Translations under genes and position numbers: made by a program
Shown: one piece after another, positions 8,043 through 16,546 of the stretch
Layout: each line of letters opens with the position of its first letter
Numbering within the stretch: the first letter of the stretch is position 1
The notes under the pieces: generated by a model
The model's database searches: none
What the model was told of the DNA's origin: nothing
The model's input: only the letters and a program-made list of their open reading frames with translations
NCBI RefSeq assembly: GCF_011683955.1
Contig: NZ_JAAQPI010000009.1
Location: forward strand, 1-64,000
Origin: Pseudomaricurvus alkylphenolicus
GTDB lineage: Bacteria; Pseudomonadota; Gammaproteobacteria; Pseudomonadales; Cellvibrionaceae
DNA: 64,000 nt
Direction of reading: 5' to 3'

Positions 8043-9128
8043 TCAACTATTGCCAATCGTTACCTGTTGGCCCTGATTCAGGCGTTCAGCCCCTCGTACG
8101 GCCACATGGTTACCGGCCTTAAGGTATTCACTGTCCGAGCGAATATTGATCCATTGGTCCTTAGCGCGTCCCAGTTGCACGGCAATGCGATGGGCCATTT
8201 TTTGGTCATCAATAACCACAACAAAGGTCCCGCTACTGCGGATCAAAATGGCGTCTCGGGGTACGGCCAGCTGACCGGTCTCGGCGGGCAAGCCGATTTC
8301 CGCTCTCAGCAATTCCCCCGGAATCCAATTGAGCCCGCCATCCTGCTTCAGGTCAATTCTCACTTCCACCGTCTGTGAACGGGAATCAGCACTTGGCACA
8401 ATGCTGCGAATATTCGCTGCCACTTTGTTGCCCCTGGCCTTTTGCCGGAATACCGCTACCTGTTGGCCAGGCGCCAGAGAGGCCAGATGTTTGACCGGCA
8501 CGAACAGCCTCAGCTCCAGCTGGTCGGCCTGTTGTAACTTCAGCAGCTCGTCTCCGCGGCTCACATCTTCGCCTTCACGATGGTTGCGTTCCACCACGAT
8601 GCCGTTAAACGGTGAGGTGACACGGGTTCGTCCCAATCGCTCTTCGATGATGGCCAGCCGGGCTCTGGCCACCGCCAGCTCTTGCTGTGCAATGTCGCGG
8701 CGGGACTGTACTTCTTCAAGCTCATCCTCGGACACATTCTTGCGTTTATGCAGCGATTGCATACGTTTCAGTTCACGGTTCAGGTAACTGAGTTGAATCT
8801 GGTCGCGGGCAATCAATGCCTGCTGTTCCGCCTGCAATAACCGTAGTGGTTGTGCATTAAATCTGACCACATCCTCACCCTTGGCGATTCGATCACCGGG
8901 CTCGGCAATCCAGCTTAGCTGCGCGTCAATCCCTGCTGTAACGGGCAACAAGGCACGGCTGTGGACATTGCCAGTCAACGACAGAATCGGGTTAACTGGC
9001 GAAGAAACCACACTCTCTACCCTGACAACAGGCAGCGATTGTCCGTTAACGCCGACGGCAAGCACCAGGTTTATCAACACGACAAAAGTGGATGACAAAG
9101 CGAGTTCTATGGCTGAATGTACTTTCAT
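8043..9128 (-). CDS. RND efflux periplasmic adaptor (membrane fusion protein)
   Basis: A 361-residue HlyD/AcrA-type adaptor. Residues 1-30 form a signal peptide. A lipoyl half follows (LSWIAEPGDRIAKGEDVVRF), then a long heptad-rich helical hairpin at about residues 95-170, the second lipoyl half (VTSPFNGIVVERNHREGEDV) and beta-barrel segments. It would bridge the inner-membrane pump at 9236-12412 to an outer-membrane channel. Here it lies downstream of the pump gene, the reverse of the usual adaptor-pump order, with a 107-base repeat-containing gap between. No outer-membrane factor or local regulator is nearby, so a shared TolC elsewhere is likely. The substrate cannot be inferred. Confidence 0.9.
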   Translation of the reverse strand: MKVHSAIELALSSTFVVLINLVLAVGVNGQSLPVVRVESVVSSPVNPILSLTGNVHSRALLPVTAGIDAQLSWIAEPGDRIAKGEDVVRFNAQPLRLLQAEQQALIARDQIQLSYLNRELKRMQSLHKRKNVSEDELEEVQSRRDIAQQELAVARARLAIIEERLGRTRVTSPFNGIVVERNHREGEDVSRGDELLKLQQADQLELRLFVPVKHLASLAPGQQVAVFRQKARGNKVAANIRSIVPSADSRSQTVEVRIDLKQDGGLNWIPGELLRAEIGLPAETGQLAVPRDAILIRSSGTFVVVIDDQKMAHRIAVQLGRAKDQWINIRSDSEYLKAGNHVAVRGAERLNQGQQVTIGNS

Positions 9129-9168
9129 AATATTTCCGCTGAATAAAAGCTAATTTGGACTATTTTCT

Positions 9169-9263
9169 GTAGCAGCCCGAGGGCGACCGTTTGTATGCGC
9201 AATATCTCACTCATTGTCGCGGTCAGAGCCCGCTGCTACGTAGCAGCCCGCTCTGAGGGCGAC
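9169..9263. repeat. Tandem type A palindromic repeats between pump and adaptor genes
   Basis: A first unit at 9169-9239 begins GTAGCAGCCCGAG and ends in the inverted CCCGCTGCTAC. A further half-unit, GTAGCAGCCCGCTC, begins at 9240 and runs to about 9263. The half-unit is read on the minus strand as the last residues and stop of the RND pump, so the repeat has been absorbed into the coding region. Confidence 0.8.
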
Positions 9264-12200
9264 GGATCATTGCCACTTGAGTTGGATTTCTCTGCCACGG
9301 CGTGTTCCTGCCCCAGTTGCAACAAACTGGGTAACAATACCAATGTGAACACTGCACTGACCGCCAGGCCGCCAACGATAACAGCCGCGAGGCCCCGATA
9401 AATCTCCGCGCCGACACCGGGCACAATCATCAGTGGCAACATTCCGAACAAACTGGTGAGCGTACTCATGTATACAGGACGGGCGCGCAGCCTAACCGCC
9501 TGGGCAACGGCGGTGGTTCGATTCAACCCCTCGGCTTCGCCCCGGCGAGTATGGTCCACCAGCAGAATCGCGTTGTTTACCACCAGGCCCAACAGGATGA
9601 TAAAACCAATCATGGTAAGCAGATCCAGGGATTGATAGGTGACCAGATTCAGCAACCACAGTGAAAGGGTACCTCCGGCGGCAGCCACTGGCATTACCGT
9701 CAGTACGATCATGCTGTCAATGGCGGAGCGAAACAGCGCGGCCATAATCAGAAACAGAATAAACAGAGCAGAAACAAAGTTGATGGACAACTCTTGAATG
9801 GCCCCCTGTAATTGATCAGCGCTGCCGCTGAGACGAATGCCGGCATCCTCCGGCAGCTGTGCCTGAATCTCCGGCAATACCTTGTCGCTGATCAGCTCCA
9901 GTGCCACTTCCAGAGGCATATCTGTGGGCGGGCTGACTTCCAAGGTCACCGTACGTTGGGCATCGACCCGCCGCAGTTCGCTGGGGCCAACGGTGCGAGT
10001 CATGGTGGTTAACTCCCCCAGAGTCTGGATACCCGCTAACGGGGTATGAATGGGCAACTCAGCCAGTTGTTCAGGGGTGCTCCAAGTCTCACCACGCAGA
10101 ATCACGTTCAGGCGGTCGTTGCCATCGAAATACTCGCTCACGAACAAACCGCTGGTCATGGCACGTACCGCATCGGCAATCGTCTGGCGGTCCACCCCTG
10201 ATTGGGTGATGCGCCGGTCTTTAGGGATAAGTCGCAATTCCGGTTCCTGTAAATCCAGCCCAGGTACCGGACGACTGGTTGCTTCGTTCAGGTATTGCTT
10301 GACGGCGTTCTGACCCGCAACGGCGGCGGCCATCAGCGATTCGATATCGGAGCCCTGGATGTCGATATCGATAGCACGGCGGGCAATGACGCCGGCGGAA
10401 TCCAGCATGGAACCCCGAAACAGGTAGTACTGGGTATCAGGCAGGTTGCTAAAGATTTTCTCGCGCGCGACGGCCATAAGCTCTTCAGTGCGCAGCGGAT
10501 CCTCAGAATAAATAAACCCGCCGCCACCGGCGCCAAAGCTGTAAAAGTTGTAGCTCTTAATGGGCGGCTCGGCCTCGCCATGCATAAAGGGGGTGATTCT
10601 CTCTACGACACGACGGCTAATTTCCTCTTCGATAAACGCCAGATTGCCACCGGCGGGCATATCCAGATTGTAGTAAAAGCCATCCGTGGGGGCGCGGGGA
10701 AGAAAGTCGGCTTTGGGTAATAACAGTAGCACCAGGACAACAGAGCCCAGCAACAAGCCTCCGATCCACAGACGGCGCTTATGATTGGTATTGGTGAGTA
10801 ACATGATCAACCGGGTGAGTCTGTCCCAGTATTTCGCCAGCCGGTCAGGGCGAAGCTCATGGCTGAGCCAGTAGTGGCTGGCTACCGGCAGCACGGTAAT
10901 GGCTACCAGCAACGAAGCGATCACTGAGCTGGAGAGCGCGATGGCCAAATCTGAGAAAAGCTGCGCCTCTATACCCTGCATAAACAGGATGGGCAGGAAG
11001 ATGGCGACGCTGGTCACCGTTGAGGCAAACAACGCGGGGGTGACCTGGGTGGCTCCCCTCAATACCGATTCCGTTCTCCCCGCACCGGACAACCTCAGCC
11101 GGACGATGTTTTCCTGTACGATAATGGCCGCATCCAGCACCATGCCCACGGCAAACGCGAGGCCGGCAAGGGAGATTACGTTAAGACTGCGACCCAGTGC
11201 ATTGAGTATCAGGAACGACACCATCAGGGACACGGGAATGGTCAGCGCGATCAGCAGGGTGGTTCTGACTCCGCGCAAGAATAACCACAACACGACCAGC
11301 GCCAATATCACACCCAACCCCAGATTGCTTTGTACCAGGGCAATGGCATTGCGGATGTGTACGGAGGAATCAAAACTCAAATCGAGGGCCAGTTGCACCT
11401 GAGCCAGCGGCCCTTGGTTAAGCTCTGCAATGGCGCGATTGACAGCGTCCAGCAGCTCCACGGTGTTGGCACCGCTGGCCCGGTTAAGGGTCAAATAGTA
11501 GGCAGGGTCACCATTGCGCAAGGTAAAGGCGGTGGCGTCCGCCAGTGTTTCTCTGACACTGGCCACATCTGCGAGGTAGATGGGGCGCTGATCACTCCAG
11601 CCGATAATCATCTGGTCGAGGGAGTTGAGATCGTACTGGCCGGCAAATCGAACTGTGTACTTTCGCCTCCCCACATCTGCAAAGCCGCCGGATGCGTCCG
11701 TAGACCGGGCTACGGCGCGGACGATATCGCCAAGCTGCAATTGCAGACTGGCCAGCCGGTGCGGGTCGAACTCGATACGCACTTCACGGGGGCGCCTGCT
11801 GTTGAGATTGACCTTGCTGACGCCCTTGACCTGCTTGAGCCTGGGCTCCACCACATCTTCAATCAGCTGCTGAAACTCCCCCAGATCCTTGATGCCACTG
11901 CCGGGCAGTGCCTTGACCAATAGCGAGGCGACGGTAATGCCGTCCCGACCGGCACCGCTGGTGACGATAGGTTCATCGGCATCCAGGGGCAGGGCGGGAG
12001 CCTGGTTGAGGTTGTTGATGACATTCAACATGGCTTCCTGCATGTCGGTGCCGATGTTGAACGTCAGAGTGATTTCGCCAAACCCCGGTTGGATGCTGGA
12101 GGTCATGTTGTCGATGCCGACTGTGTTCTTGAGCACATTCTCCTGGGGTTCAATGATTACCGATTCCATCTCCTCCGGCGCCGCCGCGCGCCAGCTGGTG

Positions 12201-12412
12201 GTAATGGTGATCTGCGGGCGCTCGATGTCCGGCAGCAGCTGTGTGGGCAGCTTGAGGATGCTCAATAGCCCGAACGTTATCACCAGGGCGATGATCACGA
12301 TAAGCGCTGCGGGATTTTTCAAGGACGATTGGGTCAGGTTCAAGGCATTATTGTTCGTTTTTAGGTCAATATGAGTGCTCGATCCCTTGAAGTGATAGCT
12401 ATTTGCCGGCAT
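9236..12412 (-). CDS. RND-family inner-membrane efflux transporter
   Basis: A 1058-residue AcrB-type proton-driven pump, of normal length for the family. The first membrane helix is near residues 33-53, followed by the LPTQLLPDIERPQITI periplasmic entry typical of RND proteins. A first periplasmic domain, a central membrane block (about 340-550), a second periplasmic domain and a final membrane block (about 880-1035) follow. The last 12 or so residues, ending DPSPSERAAT, are encoded by a copy of the type A repeat, which also supplies the TAG stop. It would form a tripartite pump with the adaptor at 8043. The N-terminal ~25 residues before LTQSSLKNP look like an extension, so a later start is possible. 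Confidence 0.93.
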   Translation of the reverse strand: MPANSYHFKGSSTHIDLKTNNNALNLTQSSLKNPAALIVIIALVITFGLLSILKLPTQLLPDIERPQITITTSWRAAAPEEMESVIIEPQENVLKNTVGIDNMTSSIQPGFGEITLTFNIGTDMQEAMLNVINNLNQAPALPLDADEPIVTSGAGRDGITVASLLVKALPGSGIKDLGEFQQLIEDVVEPRLKQVKGVSKVNLNSRRPREVRIEFDPHRLASLQLQLGDIVRAVARSTDASGGFADVGRRKYTVRFAGQYDLNSLDQMIIGWSDQRPIYLADVASVRETLADATAFTLRNGDPAYYLTLNRASGANTVELLDAVNRAIAELNQGPLAQVQLALDLSFDSSVHIRNAIALVQSNLGLGVILALVVLWLFLRGVRTTLLIALTIPVSLMVSFLILNALGRSLNVISLAGLAFAVGMVLDAAIIVQENIVRLRLSGAGRTESVLRGATQVTPALFASTVTSVAIFLPILFMQGIEAQLFSDLAIALSSSVIASLLVAITVLPVASHYWLSHELRPDRLAKYWDRLTRLIMLLTNTNHKRRLWIGGLLLGSVVLVLLLLPKADFLPRAPTDGFYYNLDMPAGGNLAFIEEEISRRVVERITPFMHGEAEPPIKSYNFYSFGAGGGGFIYSEDPLRTEELMAVAREKIFSNLPDTQYYLFRGSMLDSAGVIARRAIDIDIQGSDIESLMAAAVAGQNAVKQYLNEATSRPVPGLDLQEPELRLIPKDRRITQSGVDRQTIADAVRAMTSGLFVSEYFDGNDRLNVILRGETWSTPEQLAELPIHTPLAGIQTLGELTTMTRTVGPSELRRVDAQRTVTLEVSPPTDMPLEVALELISDKVLPEIQAQLPEDAGIRLSGSADQLQGAIQELSINFVSALFILFLIMAALFRSAIDSMIVLTVMPVAAAGGTLSLWLLNLVTYQSLDLLTMIGFIILLGLVVNNAILLVDHTRRGEAEGLNRTTAVAQAVRLRARPVYMSTLTSLFGMLPLMIVPGVGAEIYRGLAAVIVGGLAVSAVFTLVLLPSLLQLGQEHAVAEKSNSSGNDPSPSERAAT

Positions 12413-12589
12413 CGAGACTACTTAATAGAACGAACGAAGGCTCGGAACCCTCAATTAACGTGCTGATGGAGACACCGCACCTCATCTCACCTCCTTTTTC
12501 GCAGTTGGGCCTACATTCATAGAACCATTTATCCGGGCCACCGTGGAGTATCATCAATAGAGTGGCCGTCGTAAAACGGTGCGGGGGCG

Positions 12590-13108
12590 TCAGTCTAATC
12601 GCTGTCTTTTGAGAAACTCTGCTATAGCAACAGGCGACGTTAAATGATAAACCTGCTTCGATTCCATGGAGTCAGTAACAAGTTGTCGATAGGCAGGAGT
12701 TAATTTTTTATGGCATAGCCAAAGTATCTTGTAGCTATTCAGGCTGCTTTTTACTATCGGGCTATTCTCGGGCCAACCTTCTGGATTAAGAAACAAGCCT
12801 TTCAAGAAACGCTTTGTCACCCACATGCCGTGTGTTAATAAAGGCAGGTCGATATAAACCAATGTGTCCGCTGCGGAAAAGCGTTCCCAGGCTGAAGCAA
12901 CACAGCCAAAGCCATCGATGATCCATCGATCCTGACGGAGGAGTTCCGAATGCACGTTCAGGTATTCATCGTGGGGGACTTCCTCTCCTCCCGGACGGTA
13001 TTTGATCTTGTCCAGAGAATGCAGCGGAAGACCGCTGGCAACGGCCAATTGTCTAGCCAATGTAGACTTGCCGCCACCGGTATTGCCAAAGACTGCTACT
13101 TTTTTCAT
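12590..13108 (-). CDS. Small P-loop nucleotide kinase-like protein (FlaR / DNA-topology-modulation type)
   Basis: A 172-residue protein beginning MKKVAVFGNTGGGKST, with a Walker A motif G8-x4-G13-K14-S15. The LHSLDKIKYRPGG and RWIIDGFG segments resemble adenylate-kinase-like proteins annotated as FlaR or topology modulation proteins, whose biochemical role is poorly defined. I start at the ATG at 13108; the frame is open to 13198, but that extension crosses a terminator hairpin. It lies between the RND operon and the divergent Fic gene with no evident functional link. Confidence 0.75.
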   Translation of the reverse strand: MKKVAVFGNTGGGKSTLARQLAVASGLPLHSLDKIKYRPGGEEVPHDEYLNVHSELLRQDRWIIDGFGCVASAWERFSAADTLVYIDLPLLTHGMWVTKRFLKGLFLNPEGWPENSPIVKSSLNSYKILWLCHKKLTPAYRQLVTDSMESKQVYHLTSPVAIAEFLKRQRLD

Positions 13109-13151
13109 TTTTGCTTCCTGTGCTTGAGTAAGAGCCCAAGAAGCTGACAAT

Positions 13152-13177
13152 AAAAAACCCGCCTCTTGGGCGGGTTT
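13152..13177 (-). terminator. Rho-independent terminator upstream of the kinase-like gene
   Basis: On the minus strand a perfect 9-bp stem (AAACCCGCC pairing with GGCGGGTTT, 5-base loop) is followed by a T-rich tract, TTTTTTATT. It stands 44 bases before the kinase start, with no obvious minus-strand gene before it. It may therefore be a leader attenuator, or end a small RNA transcribed from about 13300. Confidence 0.75.
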
Positions 13178-13318
13178 GATAAGCGACTGACGCGTCAAAG
13201 CCCACCATTCCTATGGAATGATGGTAATAATTCGAAAGTACTGGCGCGTCGTATCTAATTTCATCCTGTAATGATTCCGGATGCATCTATGAAGGTCAAC
13301 CACAATTTTGCGCATTGA

Positions 13319-13383
13319 ATGATACATTTTCCGTTGCTAAACGTATCATTAGATGATACGTTTAAAGAGGGTAATCGTATCAT
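13319..13383. promoter_or_regulatory. Candidate operator of four half-sites upstream of the Fic gene
   Basis: A perfect 11-bp inverted repeat, AAACGTATCAT (13339-13349) and ATGATACGTTT (13353-13363), separated by TAG. It is flanked by two more half-sites: ATGATACATTT at 13319-13329 and CGTATCAT at 13376-13383. The last ends 12 bases before the Fic ATG. This spacing and symmetry suggest repression of the Fic gene. The Fic protein's own C-terminal winged-helix-like region is the natural candidate binder (inference). Confidence 0.7.
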
Positions 13384-13395
13384 AGTGAGCAGCTG

Positions 13396-14580
13396 ATGGC
13401 GGAATGGACCTGGGTTTGGCAAAGATCCGAGTGGGGTGAGTGGACCCCGCGAGACTTCGCTGTCGGCGAAGAGCTTGAGTTGGCTGTGCGTAGAGTATCA
13501 AAAATTGAACAGTTGTCAGAACGCATCTCCGCGAACGACCGGCAGCAACTACAGGCGATCCTGTTGGAACAGGAGTCGATAACCACTTCGCAAATAGAAG
13601 GTGAGATACTCGACAGGGACTCCGTGCGTTCTTCCATTGCGAGGCGATTGGGGTTGGAGCATCAACTGGAGGAGGGGCGTTCAAGCGCACAATCCACGGA
13701 GGGTATCGTAGCCAACCTGATCGACGCAACGCTGAATTACCAGGAGCCGTTAACTCACGATAGATTGCATCAATGGCAGGCCGCGTTGTTTCCAACAGGG
13801 CGGAACTGTTATGGAGCACCTATTGATGTGGGATTTTATCGCACAGACCCATCCCCTATGCAGGTTGTCAGTGAGCGCAGGGGTGGGCGAACTGCAAAAG
13901 TGCACTACGAGGCTCCCCCGACCCACCAGGTTCCACAGGAAATGGATCGTTTCCTCACGTGGTTCAATAGCTCCGCTAGCAAACCGTCGTACGTTCGGGC
14001 CGCTATCGCAACCTATTGGTTTGTATCGATTCACCCTTATGAAGACGGCAATGGACGCTTGTGTCGACTTATTTCCGATTTGGCCATAGCGCAAGCCGAG
14101 CATCATCCGCACCGCTTATACAGCTTTTCTGGTGCCTTAATGAGTAGCAAACAGCACAGAGAGGCATACTACGGGCATTTGGAGTCCTGTCAAAAGGGAC
14201 TTCGTCCACTAGGACAATGGGTTGCTTTTTTTATTGAGGCTATTGGCGATGCGGCCAGCCAATCTCTTGTCTATGCCAATGACATTATTCGTAAAACGCA
14301 ATTCTGGGATAGGTACCGTTCCCACGATATCAATGCACGGCAAAAATTGCTGATTAATAAGGTGCTGGATGAAGGCAGCGAATTCGAGGGGAACATAAGC
14401 AATAAGCGCTACACTAAAATTCTCGAAGCAGCTAAGATCCACGTTGCGCCTGTCACATCAAAACGGGATCTTGCCGACTTGGTCAACAAAGGTATCATGG
14501 TTCCAACAGTGAGTTCCGGTCGAAACGCTGCTTACAGACTGAATGACGTTATTGAATCCAATATTGATTCGAGCTGTTGA
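13396..14580 (+). CDS. Fic-domain protein (DUF4172 N-terminus, winged-helix-like C-terminus)
   Basis: A 394-residue Fic protein. The catalytic motif is HPYEDGNGRLCR at residues 213-224, complete with the His, the acidic residue and the GNGR loop, so AMP-transfer activity is expected. The inhibitory-helix motif [ST]xxxE[GN] appears as T64-S-Q-I-E68-G69 before the Fic core, placing it in the N-terminally self-inhibited class. The N-terminal ~90 residues match the DUF4172 layout (WxWQ start). The C-terminal ~70 residues (ending SKRDLADLVNKGIMV and GRNAAYRL) look like a winged helix, suggesting DNA binding. There is no partner antitoxin gene. A multi-half-site operator immediately upstream suggests autoregulation. 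No strong ribosome site is visible before the ATG. Confidence 0.88.
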   Translation: MAEWTWVWQRSEWGEWTPRDFAVGEELELAVRRVSKIEQLSERISANDRQQLQAILLEQESITTSQIEGEILDRDSVRSSIARRLGLEHQLEEGRSSAQSTEGIVANLIDATLNYQEPLTHDRLHQWQAALFPTGRNCYGAPIDVGFYRTDPSPMQVVSERRGGRTAKVHYEAPPTHQVPQEMDRFLTWFNSSASKPSYVRAAIATYWFVSIHPYEDGNGRLCRLISDLAIAQAEHHPHRLYSFSGALMSSKQHREAYYGHLESCQKGLRPLGQWVAFFIEAIGDAASQSLVYANDIIRKTQFWDRYRSHDINARQKLLINKVLDEGSEFEGNISNKRYTKILEAAKIHVAPVTSKRDLADLVNKGIMVPTVSSGRNAAYRLNDVIESNIDSSC

Positions 14581-14605
14581 TAAATACACTGTAAAACCTA
14601 GTCCT

Positions 14606-14770
14606 TCAAACCTCCACCATCTCAAAATCCTCCTTGCTCACCCCACACTCCGGGCAATACCAATCCTCGGGCACATCCTCCCAGGTGGTGCCAGGCGCGA
14701 TGCCGTCGTCTGGCAGGCCCAGTGCTTCATCGTAGACCCAGCCGCAGGTAATACATTCCCATTTACGCAT
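14606..14770 (-). CDS. Rubredoxin
   Basis: A 54-residue rubredoxin, a one-electron carrier with a single iron bound by four cysteines: C6-x2-C9-G and C39-P-x-C42-G, plus the [17 protein letters not shown] core typical of the family. The ATG at 14770 has a GGAG site 8 bases upstream, so it is chosen over an in-frame ATG at 14794. It is the last gene of the minus-strand operon starting at 24578, 20 bases after the FMN reductase. Rubredoxins often serve alkane hydroxylases or flavin reductases; pairing with the upstream reductase is plausible. Confidence 0.95.
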   Translation of the reverse strand: MRKWECITCGWVYDEALGLPDDGIAPGTTWEDVPEDWYCPECGVSKEDFEMVEV

Positions 14771-14790
14771 AACAAGTTCTCCAGGGTAAA

Positions 14791-15405
14791 TCACATGCCG
14801 CTGCGGAACACCGACAGGTCGGTTTTGCCGCTGCGGCGAATCGTACGGAAGGCCTGTGCGTATTCGCGCAACAGCTCCAGGCAGTAGCGCAAACGGCTTT
14901 CAAAATAGGGTTGTGCCGTATCGCTGTTTTCTTCCGGGTGGGGGTTGAATACAGACTCCACATTGCGGACGATCAAATGCTCGGGCAGGTAACAAATGCG
15001 ATTGTTTTTGTAGCTGCTCATGCGCAATTCCGCTACCGGGTAGGCACCGCCATCGGTGGATGAGACGGCCACAATCAGAGCCGGCTTGTGGGCCAGCTCG
15101 CCCCCGCTCCACATCAGGAAGAAGTTCTTGAGTGCTGCCGGCACCATGCCGTGCCATTCCGGGCAGACGATCACCAGGGCGTCGCTGCTTCGCAGTTTGG
15201 AGGACCAGGGGGCCAGCCGTTGCTGCCAGGTATCATCCTGTTGCCAACAAGCCTCGTCCCAGAGTGGCAGGGGGGAGTCGGCGAGATCGAAAATGTTCGC
15301 CTGTTCGCACAGTTGGTGTTGTAGCAAACACGCGTAGATAGCATCCGCAATTTTGCGAGTTTGCGAAGCGCGGCGATGGCTGCCGCAGACGATGGTTATC
15401 TGCAT
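14791..15405 (-). CDS. NAD(P)H-dependent FMN reductase (flavodoxin-like)
   Basis: A 204-residue flavodoxin-fold reductase. The N-terminal [20 protein letters not shown] is the FMN phosphate-binding loop. The central [19 protein letters not shown] matches the signature of the NADPH-dependent FMN/chromate reductase family. I start at the ATG at 15405; the frame also opens 13 codons upstream. Located between an acyl-CoA dehydrogenase and rubredoxin in the same operon, it may pass electrons to rubredoxin or supply reduced flavin to the nitronate monooxygenase-like enzyme or another monooxygenase. That role is inference. Confidence 0.88.
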   Translation of the reverse strand: MQITIVCGSHRRASQTRKIADAIYACLLQHQLCEQANIFDLADSPLPLWDEACWQQDDTWQQRLAPWSSKLRSSDALVIVCPEWHGMVPAALKNFFLMWSGGELAHKPALIVAVSSTDGGAYPVAELRMSSYKNNRICYLPEHLIVRNVESVFNPHPEENSDTAQPYFESRLRYCLELLREYAQAFRTIRRSGKTDLSVFRSGM

Positions 15406-15421
15406 TCTACGGTTATCCTCA

Positions 15422-16534
15422 TCACTCGATATTGATATTGCCATCGGCCAGGTGTTGGCCCAGTGCCTGAAGGTGCATGGCAGCGCCGCCCAGGGTCAGT
15501 TCCACCATTTTGCTGTGAGTGGCGTAACGCCAAAGGCCGTAGTCGCGGTCGGCGCCGATACCCCCGTGCAAGTGTTGGCTGGCATAGCTGACGCGGTGCC
15601 CGGCGTCTGCTGCCCAGCACTTGGCGATGCGGACGGCGATGTCAGCGTTGCGTTGTTCACTGAGCAGGGAGACTGCCTGTTGGGTAACCAGACGCAGACA
15701 GCTCAAGTCGATAAAGCAGTTGGCGGCTCGGTGCCCCACAGCTTGGAAGGTGCCCACCTTAACCCCAAACTGCTCCCGCTCGGCGACATAGGCTGAGGTC
15801 ATGGACAACATGCTATCCAGGCAACCCACCTGATAGCTGCACAGTGCCGCAGTGTAGTGTTGTACCAGATAACGCAGTGCCTCGGCGTCTCCCAGTTTTT
15901 GGGCCGCTTTGACGTTCTTGAGGGTGAGGGCATACAGGGGCTCTCCGGTATTGCTGTGCAGGGGCTCGCATTCAAGTCCGTCCTGTTGTGCATTCACCAA
16001 AAACAAACCGGCCTGATGTTCACAGCTGGCGCTGACCAAAAAGTAGTCCACGTTGTCCGCGTAGCTGACATTGATTTTTCTGCCTTCGAGTTGCCATTCA
16101 TCGCCGATTTGTTGTGCCTGAGTGGTTGGTGTCTCAAGCTGGTGGGGGCTCCATTCGATCAGGGCGGGGGATGCGCAGCATTGCCCCGTTGCCAGGCTTG
16201 CCAGCACCGGTTGCAGGGCGGCATCGCCATATTTTTGCAGAGCCAGTGTGCAGATGCTGCTGACAACCAGGGGAATGGGGGCGAGTACTTTGCCGGCTTC
16301 TTCAATGACGATGCAAAGCTCGCTAAAGCTCATGCCCATACCGCCGCAGTCCGGTTTGACGGGCAATCCCAGTAGACCCACGTCACCCAGAGTACGCCAG
16401 AGGCGGGCATCGTATTTATCGTCGCCCTCGATGGCTTCCAGTTCCCGGTGTCGGTCCGTGTCAACGTTTTCACGAAAGATTTTTTCGCTCAGTTGGCGGA
16501 TTTCCAATTGGGATTCTGTCGGTGTGAAATCCAT
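15422..16534 (-). CDS. Acyl-CoA dehydrogenase, smaller subunit-like
   Basis: A 370-residue acyl-CoA dehydrogenase with the N-terminal helical domain, the middle beta domain (WQLEGRKINVSYADNVDYFLV) and the C-terminal helical domain ending near HLHGGIGADRDYGLWRY. It follows another acyl-CoA dehydrogenase by 12 bases. Adjacent pairs of this size ratio are known to form alpha2-beta2 enzymes on steroid side-chain CoA esters (ChsE and Scd types). FAD-linked desaturation of an acyl-CoA is expected. Whether it is homomeric or forms a complex with its neighbour cannot be decided from sequence alone. Confidence 0.92.
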   Translation of the reverse strand: MDFTPTESQLEIRQLSEKIFRENVDTDRHRELEAIEGDDKYDARLWRTLGDVGLLGLPVKPDCGGMGMSFSELCIVIEEAGKVLAPIPLVVSSICTLALQKYGDAALQPVLASLATGQCCASPALIEWSPHQLETPTTQAQQIGDEWQLEGRKINVSYADNVDYFLVSASCEHQAGLFLVNAQQDGLECEPLHSNTGEPLYALTLKNVKAAQKLGDAEALRYLVQHYTAALCSYQVGCLDSMLSMTSAYVAEREQFGVKVGTFQAVGHRAANCFIDLSCLRLVTQQAVSLLSEQRNADIAVRIAKCWAADAGHRVSYASQHLHGGIGADRDYGLWRYATHSKMVELTLGGAAMHLQALGQHLADGNINIE

Positions 16535-16546
16535 GGTGTTGTCTCC

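Noticed and set aside
13396-14580. Toxin-antitoxin pair with Fic as toxin
   Set aside because: No small antitoxin gene is adjacent, and the inhibitory motif lies within the Fic protein itself.
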